Shown: positions 14,521 to 20,227 of the stretch, one piece after another
Position numbering within the stretch: the first letter of the stretch is position 1
How the letters are laid out: every line of letters starts with the position of its first letter
Made by a program: the position numbers and the translations under genes
Notes under the pieces: model-generated
Database searches by the model: none
What the model was told of the DNA's origin: nothing
The model's input: the letters and a program-made list of their open reading frames with translations, nothing else
From: an uncultured Alistipes sp.
GTDB taxonomy: Bacteria; Bacteroidota; Bacteroidia; Bacteroidales; Rikenellaceae
DNA length: 20,227 bases
Direction of reading: 5' to 3'
Assembly: GCA_904502285.1 (NCBI GenBank)
Contig: CAJGEC010000028.1
Coordinates: forward strand, 1-20,227

Positions 14521-14617
14521 AGTTTGTTTATTGCTCACAAGGCTCGCTAAGCTAAGGGTGCATCGATTATGGCACAATTTTGGGAATGTTGTGATAGATA
14601 CTTACAATTTTTCCACT

Positions 14618-16120
14618 ATGAAACAGAACGACAAAAAACATCTTACGGCCGAGAATGGCCGCCCTATTGCCGACAACCAGAATACACAGACGGCTGGTGT
14701 GCGAGGCCCAGTAACTATGCAAGATCCGTGGCTCACGGAGAAGTTGGCCCACTTCGACCGCGAGGTGATTCCCGAAAGGCGTATGCACGCCAAGGGTTCG
14801 GGAGCCTACGGCACATTCACCGTGACACACGATATTACAAAGTACACTCGCGCCTCAATATTCGCGGAGGTAGGCAAGAAGACCGACTGTTTTGTCCGCT
14901 TTTCGACCGTGGCGGGTGAGCGCGGTGCTGCCGATGCCGAGCGCGATATTCGCGGCTTTGCAATGAAGTTTTATACTGACACAGGTAATTGGGACTTGGT
15001 AGGTAACAATACACCCGTATTCTTCCTGCGCGACCCTCTGAAGTTCCCCGACCTCAACCACGCCATTAAGCGCGACCCACGTACGGGTATGCGCTCGGCA
15101 AATAGCAATTGGGACTTCTGGACACTGCTCCCTGAGGCTCTGCATCAGGTGACTATCACGATGTCGCCACGCGGTATCCCCTACTCCTTCCGCCATATGC
15201 ACGGCTTTGGCAGCCACACATATAGCTTTATCAATGCCGACAACCGTCGCACGTGGGTAAAGTTCCACCTGCGCACCTTGCAGGGCATAAAAAATATGAC
15301 CGACGAGGAGGCAGAGGCTGTGATTGCGAAGGATCGAGAGTCGCATCAGCGCGACCTGTTCGAGGCAATTGAACGAGGCGACTACCCACGTTGGTTGATG
15401 CAGGTTCAGCTAATGACCGAGGAGCAAGCGAAGGAGTATCACATCAATCCGTTCGACCTTACGAAGGTGTGGTATCACGGTGATTTTCCGCTACACGATG
15501 TTGGTATCTTGGAGCTTAACCGCAACCCCGAAAACTTCTTTGCCGAGACCGAGCAGGCGGCGTTCAACCCGATGAATGTTATCGATGGCATAGGCTTCTC
15601 GCCCGATAAGATGTTGCAGGGCCGTTTGTTTTCGTATGGCGATGCTCAACGCTACCGTTTGGGTGTAAACCACCACTTGATACCCGTAAATAGGCCTCGT
15701 TGTCCGTTCCACTCCTACCACCGCGACGGCCAGATGCGCACCGACGACAACGCTGGTCGCACGATAGGCTACGAGCCAAATAGCTATGGCGAGTGGAAAG
15801 ACAATCCCCACCTCAAAGAGCCACCATTGTCGGTTTCGGGCGAGGTATATAACTACGACGAGCGCGAGTTGGATAGCGACTACTACACACAGCCTGGTAA
15901 GCTGTGGCGACTGATGTCAAAGGAGGACCAACGAGCCACTTGCGAGAATACCGCCCGTGCTATGGGTGATGCAGAGGTGTTTATAAAGCAACGCCATATC
16001 CGCAACTGCCACCGTGCCGACCCCTCCTACGGTGAGGGCGTAGCAAAGGCATTAGGCCTCTCGCTTGCCGAGGCCCTCACGGCCGAAGACCCAGCACACC
16101 CCGCGTGGGATTGGAGGTAA
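14618..16120 (+). CDS. katA: Monofunctional haem catalase (clade 3 type size)
   Basis: This 500-aa cytoplasmic enzyme converts 2 H2O2 to water and O2. The distal-site motif is FDREVIPERRMHAKGSGAYG (His57); the distal Asn is in WDLVGNNTPVFFLRDP (Asn130/131); and the proximal haem-ligand signature RLFSYGDAQRYRLG has Tyr340 as ligand. Length fits small-subunit catalases. Start: the frame is open from 14531, but those residues look non-coding, and MKQNDKKHLTAENGRPI at 14618 matches how such catalases begin. It is a single gene with a terminator at 16130. Upstream, TTTG (14579-14582) and TACAATTT (14603-14610) are 20 bp apart but sit too close to the ATG to be a secure promoter. It protects an anaerobe or microaerophile against oxygen exposure. 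Whether a peroxide regulator such as OxyR controls it cannot be read here. Confidence 0.96.
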   Translation: MKQNDKKHLTAENGRPIADNQNTQTAGVRGPVTMQDPWLTEKLAHFDREVIPERRMHAKGSGAYGTFTVTHDITKYTRASIFAEVGKKTDCFVRFSTVAGERGAADAERDIRGFAMKFYTDTGNWDLVGNNTPVFFLRDPLKFPDLNHAIKRDPRTGMRSANSNWDFWTLLPEALHQVTITMSPRGIPYSFRHMHGFGSHTYSFINADNRRTWVKFHLRTLQGIKNMTDEEAEAVIAKDRESHQRDLFEAIERGDYPRWLMQVQLMTEEQAKEYHINPFDLTKVWYHGDFPLHDVGILELNRNPENFFAETEQAAFNPMNVIDGIGFSPDKMLQGRLFSYGDAQRYRLGVNHHLIPVNRPRCPFHSYHRDGQMRTDDNAGRTIGYEPNSYGEWKDNPHLKEPPLSVSGEVYNYDERELDSDYYTQPGKLWRLMSKEDQRATCENTARAMGDAEVFIKQRHIRNCHRADPSYGEGVAKALGLSLAEALTAEDPAHPAWDWR

Positions 16121-16129
16121 TATATAAGC

Positions 16130-16163
16130 AATGGCGACCGCTCAATATCGAGTGGTCGCCATT
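16130..16163 (+). terminator. Terminator hairpin between convergent genes
   Basis: aatggcgaccgctc (16130-16143) pairs with gagtggtcgccatt (16150-16163): a 14-bp stem with a 6-nt loop. The one non-Watson-Crick pair is G-U on the plus RNA, so the structure fits the catalase transcript best. It probably also stops the minus-strand gene that ends at 16183. Confidence 0.75.
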
Positions 16164-16182
16164 TGTATCAATGATATTACGT

Positions 16183-16695
16183 TTATAGCTTAAAGCCTAA
16201 TCTAAACTGCAAGTGTGGCTCGAAGTAGAAGCGGCCATAATTGCCCGAATAGTAGCCAACACCTGCACCAATGGTAAACTCGCAGAACCAATGCTTCGTA
16301 AACTCTCGCTTGATACCGTACACTGGCACCAATGAAGTCCTAAAAGGGGTGTTGGGAATCAAGATTGCTCCACTGATTTTTGCCGCGAAGAAATCTTCGT
16401 TGTTCAAATAGTATCTTGGCTCAATCGTTAGACGGAATCCATTACTCCATTCATAGTTGTATTTTTGTGGCGAATAAGCTTCGCTACCGGCACCGATGCG
16501 ACCAATCAATGACATACCGCTATTCCACACATACTCATAACTATACTCCAGTCGATAGGGTGTCGATACGGAGAATGTGTGGTGTGAGCCCACTTGCTCA
16601 TATCGAGGTTTCTCGGCTGATTTGCTTTCCTGCGCCTCGGCGCTATAAACACCTACGAATAGCGCAATAATAAGGATTATTAGACACTTTTTCAT
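16183..16695 (-). CDS. Small outer-membrane barrel-like protein
   Basis: This 170-aa protein has a Sec signal (MKKCLIILIIALFVGVYSAEAQ). The mature part alternates as beta strands with aromatic girdles: HTFSVSTPYRLEYSYEYVW, MSLIGRIGAGSEAY, FRLTIEPRYYLN, FFAAKISGAILIP, SLVPVYGIKREF, WFCEFTIGAGVGYYSG, and a last strand EPHLQFRLGFKL. This fits a small (about eight-strand) outer-membrane barrel. I do not recognise a specific family. It is the last gene of the operon starting at 17632, 58 nt after the lipoprotein stop, with no separate promoter seen. Confidence 0.75.
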   Translation of the reverse strand: MKKCLIILIIALFVGVYSAEAQESKSAEKPRYEQVGSHHTFSVSTPYRLEYSYEYVWNSGMSLIGRIGAGSEAYSPQKYNYEWSNGFRLTIEPRYYLNNEDFFAAKISGAILIPNTPFRTSLVPVYGIKREFTKHWFCEFTIGAGVGYYSGNYGRFYFEPHLQFRLGFKL

Positions 16696-16753
16696 ATCTT
16701 CTTTGGGTTTAATTAGTTCGTAAATAGTAGTAAAAAGGGCTACGTTTCATTGA

Positions 16754-17443
16754 TTACTCGGCCAAAGGCCAATCCTTGCACTCTCCGGGATTATCGACGA
16801 TCTTACCGCCCACTACCCTACACTCGGCGTTATCACGATCCTTGGCAATGCCGTCGAACTCAAACTCCATATTCAGCCAATCGACATCCTCGGCCTCGTC
16901 GCTATCGAGACGCGTGAACTTCACCCAGCCCCTTGTAGAGACTACGTTATACATACCTGTACGCAATTCGATATAGTTCTTATAATCAGCATTTTTTGAA
17001 TCGGGAACTACTACGCCGTCGCCCACCAAATCTGCATCGATCTCTTCGTCATAATCGCCAAAATAGTATTTCGTGCCCAACATCAATGGCTCGGCAAGAG
17101 GGAAGTTGAGATAAAACTCCAGGAATGCCTCTTGTACACCGCCATAATGCTCGAATGCGATATTACCACGCTCAAGTCTGAAGGTTATCAATTCGTAGGT
17201 TGTATTGTTTTTAAAAGTAAATGGGCCTGTCGAACCATACCACCAACCACCTATCTCGTCTGTGCTAAAGAGCAGATTATCCCATCCAGCCTCCTCCAAC
17301 GTCACATACATCTCTAATGGAGATGTCTCACCCTCATCAGTAGGTTGCTCCTGCTGTGGAGGTACATCCTCTTTGCTCTTATTGCACGCCACAAAAGGGC
17401 TCACCATAGCTATTGCCATAAGGCAGTAGATAAGTTTTTTCAT
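16754..17443 (-). CDS. Putative lipoprotein, unknown function
   Basis: This 229-aa protein has a lipoprotein signal ending FVACN (Cys20) and a low-complexity acidic linker (KSKEDVPPQQEQPTDEGE, ~22-39). The mature domain is beta-rich with many aromatic residues (VTLEEAGWDNLLFSTDEIGG, WYGSTGPFTFKNNTTYELI, LEFYLNFPLAEPL, MLGTKYYFGDYDEEI, WLNMEFEFDGIAKDRD). The overall plan recalls small surface lipoproteins of unknown role in Bacteroidales. It is the second gene of the unit from the poly-G promoter at 17660-17689, 21 nt after the small membrane-protein gene, so its level should vary with that promoter. Confidence 0.8.
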   Translation of the reverse strand: MKKLIYCLMAIAMVSPFVACNKSKEDVPPQQEQPTDEGETSPLEMYVTLEEAGWDNLLFSTDEIGGWWYGSTGPFTFKNNTTYELITFRLERGNIAFEHYGGVQEAFLEFYLNFPLAEPLMLGTKYYFGDYDEEIDADLVGDGVVVPDSKNADYKNYIELRTGMYNVVSTRGWVKFTRLDSDEAEDVDWLNMEFEFDGIAKDRDNAECRVVGGKIVDNPGECKDWPLAE

Positions 17444-17464
17444 AATCTCAATAGTTTTTTCTGT

Positions 17465-17632
17465 TTACTGTAAGAACGAGATCATAACAGCCACCAAGAG
17501 TAACACGATGCTTATAGCATTTATTGTAATCCCCAGCACTTTGTCCTTAGAGCTCTTCTCTTTTAACGCCCTTACAAGGTTGATTATTGCAATGATAAGC
17601 AATATCACCATCAATAAATAAAATTTGCTCAT
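17465..17632 (-). CDS. 55-aa small membrane protein, two helices
   Basis: The frame starts MSKFYLLMVILLIIAIINLV (helix 1, ~4-20), has a short basic loop (RALKEKSSKDK), and a second helix (VLGITINAISIVLLLVAVMI, ~32-51) ending SFLQ. Charge placement suggests an in-out-in hairpin with the Lys-rich loop in the cytoplasm or both ends out; this is unsure. It starts ~28 nt after the -7 element of the poly-G promoter and ends 21 nt before the lipoprotein gene, so it is the first gene of that operon. No family is recognised. Hydrophobic pattern and position make it a credible gene. Confidence 0.7.
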   Translation of the reverse strand: MSKFYLLMVILLIIAIINLVRALKEKSSKDKVLGITINAISIVLLLVAVMISFLQ

Positions 17633-17659
17633 ATCGCTTCTTTTTGATGTTTAAGCCTA

Positions 17660-17689
17660 CAAATTTACCCCCCCCACGAATTTTCCAAA
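17660..17689 (-). promoter_or_regulatory. Promoter with G8 tract in the -33/-7 spacer
   Basis: The minus strand reads TTTG (17689-17686), an 18-bp spacer (gaaaattcgt plus eight G), then TAAATTTG (17667-17660). It is a near-copy of the promoter at 10757-10787, including the shared ccctaaaatttggaaa just upstream and TTTGTAG at the -7. The spacer is one base shorter than the usual 19-21, so the version sampled here may be weak. Confidence 0.8.
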
Positions 17690-17724
17690 TTTTAGGGCAG
17701 GAAAGTGTCGTGGAGGGATGATAA

Positions 17725-20142
17725 TTAGTTGCTCTTTACCACGTCAGCTGGGTTTTCGGTTGCGGCTCTCCACGAGCGGAGGGTTACAAGACCGACCGTT
17801 ACGGCAAGGACTATCACGAGGGCGGCAATATAGAGCCACCAAGGCGAAGCGATGCGGTTGGCGAACTGCTCCAACCAGCGAGAGGTGATATACCACGCCA
17901 CAGGTGCTGCCACCACAAAGCAACCCACTACAATCCACACATAACGCAGGTTAAGCATCTCGACAATCTGGCGTGTCGTTGCGCCATAGACCTTGCGAAC
18001 GGCAATCTCCGAGCGGCGGTGCTGCGTCTCGAACATCACGATACCAAAGACTCCCATCAGTGCAATGATGATTGCCAAAACAGCAAACATACCTATCAAT
18101 ACCATATCCTTTTTAGTTTGCTGATATAGGCCCTCGACCCACTCCTCCAAGTAGTATAGTTCGGCAGCATCCGCAGCAGGTGCAAGTTCCTTTGTGAGTT
18201 TAGCCACATAGTCGGCAAAGGCCTCAACATCAGCTCCAGCCTGTAGGCGGATGTAGTAATAACACAAATCACTGTTGCTATTGCAGTAGAATGCGTGGTG
18301 ATCATCATTAACACTTAACGATGTTAGGCGCACATCTTTAATCACTCCCACGACATCAAAGCCATCTTGGAAATGATAGCCAAGAGGAATGCCCACCTCA
18401 CGATTTAATGACTTCATAATAATCATCTCACCTCGTTCGCCTGATGAAGGGGTTAGGCCAACACCCTCAACCACCTCAAAGCCAAAGAAGTCGAGGAAGT
18501 TCCAGCGCACGGGATTAGCCTTAAGTTGATAATTCTTATCCTGATAGGCTCGTCCCCAAGTCTGATTATTCCTGAAGAGGTTTGCCCAAGAGGCGGTTAC
18601 GTCCTCAGTGTCTGGGTGCTGTTGCAGACGCTCGATTACCGTCTCTGAACGATCTCGCAAATCCCACGAAGCGAAGGTTACAATATTTGAGCGGTCGAAG
18701 CCCAAGTCGTAGTTAATCATATAGCGATACTGCAAGAAGAAGACAGCGGTTACAATAATCAAAATCATTGCTACGGTAAACTGTGCGCCCACCATCACAG
18801 AGCGCAAACGACGACCAGTTGCCGACTGTGCAAAACCTCCCTTAACACCCAATGATGCGTTGAAACGGGTGATGTAGAATGCAGGGTACATTGCTGCCAC
18901 AACCGCTAACAACACCATAAGTGCGACCATCATAATAATAACTGCGATATTATCTCCAAGAGCCAGCGAACAGATAGAATAGTTGGTGATAAAGCTATCT
19001 TGAATCACAATCATCAGGTAGAATGTCAAAGCCATCGAGAGCAGTACCAAGCCGATTGCCTCAAAGAGGAAGTTCCAACGCAGTGTGCCCTGACTTGCGC
19101 CAAACACCTTACAGATATTCACTGCACGCATACGCACGGGAACAAGGGCGAAGAAGAAGTTGATAAAGTTGATAAAGGCTATCAGCACGATAATAAATGC
19201 AATGCTTGAGAGGATAATAGGTGTCGATTTCTTACCTGTCTGGAAGTTGTACGCTTCGTCAAACTCGGTGTAGTACATATCATCAACAGGCACAAGGCGT
19301 GTGGCGAGAATATGAGCGCCATTCTCAATCTCCTCCTTAAGCAACGCCTCCTCTTCAGGATCTTCGGCAATCCACTCCTGCGCCATACCGAGGAACCAAT
19401 CGGCATAACCCTTTTTGAAAATTTCGATGTAGGTATTGAGGTCGGCACCCTCACGCATACGAACAAAGTTGGTGTAGTTCCAATTATTAGTGCCCGAGGT
19501 GTGTACCTGCTCGTCGCCCTGCACAATACTCCAATGACCGAATATTGAGTTCTTTGGCATATCCTCATATATCGCCACAATTGTATTCTGCACGGTTGGC
19601 TTGCCGTCGTCAAACATACGGCCACCCTCAAGGTAGATAACATCGCCTACACCTAAGCCCAACTTTTCAGCTTCGGAGCGTGACATAATCACCGTATTTG
19701 GATTTTTGAGCTCGCCAAAATCGCCAGCCAAGCACTCAAAACCGAAGAACGATGGTAGGTTTGGAGTAGCATAAAATATCTGGTCGTTGAAAGATTCAAA
19801 GTTATACTCACTCTTTTTTACCCAAATGCGGCTGATGGCGGCGTATGGTGCATACGAAGCTACCTCCTCAGCATCGGGGAATTGCTCGGCAGCGACATAA
19901 GCCAAGTCGCCAGGTGAGTTGGAACTCCATTTCATCTCGGTATTATCGCCACCAAAGTTTGGCGAGATAAGATAGGTGCGGTCTGCATCTTTGAGCGAGT
20001 GGTTGTAGGTCACGGTGTACCACACCTGCGATGCGATGATGTAGAATGCCACAAAGGCGAGGGTTAGGCCCAACACATTAAGCAATGAAGCGACCTTGTA
20101 ACGACGTAATGTCATTAAAAAATTCTTAAACGCGATTTTCAT
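17725..20142 (-). CDS. MacB/FtsX-type ABC transporter permease (two-module)
   Basis: This 805-aa inner-membrane protein follows the Bacteroidota double-length plan: TM ~18-40, periplasmic MacB_PCD-like domain ~45-300, three TMs ~308-335, ~355-382 and ~398-425; then a second module with TM ~448-472, periplasmic domain ~480-670, and TMs ~680-703, ~732-755 and ~770-790. FtsX hallmarks are RMRAVNICKVFGASQGTL in the first half and HRRSEIAVRKVYGATTRQIV in the second, and it ends ENPADVVKSN. Such permeases pair with a MacB/LolD-like ATPase; none is in the window, so it should lie to the right or elsewhere. The role is probably lipoprotein, peptide or drug export, or envelope stress. It ends 36 nt before the poly-G promoter with no strong terminator between, so read-through into that operon is possible. 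Confidence 0.93.
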   Translation of the reverse strand: MKIAFKNFLMTLRRYKVASLLNVLGLTLAFVAFYIIASQVWYTVTYNHSLKDADRTYLISPNFGGDNTEMKWSSNSPGDLAYVAAEQFPDAEEVASYAPYAAISRIWVKKSEYNFESFNDQIFYATPNLPSFFGFECLAGDFGELKNPNTVIMSRSEAEKLGLGVGDVIYLEGGRMFDDGKPTVQNTIVAIYEDMPKNSIFGHWSIVQGDEQVHTSGTNNWNYTNFVRMREGADLNTYIEIFKKGYADWFLGMAQEWIAEDPEEEALLKEEIENGAHILATRLVPVDDMYYTEFDEAYNFQTGKKSTPIILSSIAFIIVLIAFINFINFFFALVPVRMRAVNICKVFGASQGTLRWNFLFEAIGLVLLSMALTFYLMIVIQDSFITNYSICSLALGDNIAVIIMMVALMVLLAVVAAMYPAFYITRFNASLGVKGGFAQSATGRRLRSVMVGAQFTVAMILIIVTAVFFLQYRYMINYDLGFDRSNIVTFASWDLRDRSETVIERLQQHPDTEDVTASWANLFRNNQTWGRAYQDKNYQLKANPVRWNFLDFFGFEVVEGVGLTPSSGERGEMIIMKSLNREVGIPLGYHFQDGFDVVGVIKDVRLTSLSVNDDHHAFYCNSNSDLCYYYIRLQAGADVEAFADYVAKLTKELAPAADAAELYYLEEWVEGLYQQTKKDMVLIGMFAVLAIIIALMGVFGIVMFETQHRRSEIAVRKVYGATTRQIVEMLNLRYVWIVVGCFVVAAPVAWYITSRWLEQFANRIASPWWLYIAALVIVLAVTVGLVTLRSWRAATENPADVVKSN

Positions 20143-20227
20143 ATTGTTTGAGTTTTATTTGTTTCGTATTGTTATAGTATTTTGCAAAGTTGCTCAAAGA
20201 GGTGTACAACATTGAGATCATCCTCGC

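Noticed and set aside
14531..14617. Upstream extension of the catalase frame
   Set aside because: The extra 29 residues do not resemble catalase N-termini, and the stretch is likely 5' leader and promoter.

Overview
The window looks like chromosomal DNA of a gut-type Bacteroidales (phylum Bacteroidota). The evidence is the Bacteroides-type promoter (-33 TTTG, about 19 bp, -7 TAnnTTTG) seen several times, fimbrillin-like lipoproteins, FISUMP, BspA-type leucine-rich repeat, BACON and M64 peptidase domains, long two-module FtsX permeases, and porin-family beta-barrels. Genus cannot be settled from sequence alone.

Layout. (1) 1-937: three hairpin terminators and an unrecognised AT-rich gene (minus). 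(2) 1011-7746 (minus): a tight surface-protein operon read 7519->1011, consisting of a fimbrillin-like lipoprotein, a 51-aa protein that repeats the fimbrillin tail, a 1168-aa lipoprotein (fimbrillin + LRR + BACON + M64 peptidase), and a fimbrillin-FISUMP lipoprotein. Its promoter is at 7716-7746. The ~190-nt leader holds a possible short ORF, a G8 tract and a perfect 16-bp terminator-like hairpin. (3) 7921-9681: a 58-aa gene with an odd start, an orphan small serine recombinase, and a gene-poor stretch with strong hairpins. (4) 9682-11683: an outer-membrane beta-barrel gene (minus) and a lipoprotein gene (plus). The lipoprotein promoter carries a G9 run between -33 and -7. (5) 11741-14451: a histidine kinase/response regulator pair, divergent from a secreted TonB-domain protein. 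Four phased TTAACA boxes lie in the shared upstream region. (6) 14618-16120: a monofunctional haem catalase. (7) 16183-17689 (minus): an operon of a 55-aa two-helix membrane protein, a lipoprotein and a small barrel-like protein, driven by a second promoter with a poly-G spacer (G8). (8) 17725-20142 (minus): an 805-aa MacB/FtsX-type ABC permease.

Main theme: this is an envelope and surface locus. Homopolymeric G tracts sit inside or next to promoters of surface-protein genes. The two promoters at 10757-10787 and 17660-17689 are near-copies differing in G number (9 versus 8), so their -33/-7 spacing is 19 versus 18 bp. This is the classic design of slipped-strand phase-variable promoters and the strongest candidate here for an undescribed system. 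The fimbrillin operon leader may be a second, different G-tract switch coupled to attenuation. All functional statements come from reading the sequence; no database search was run.
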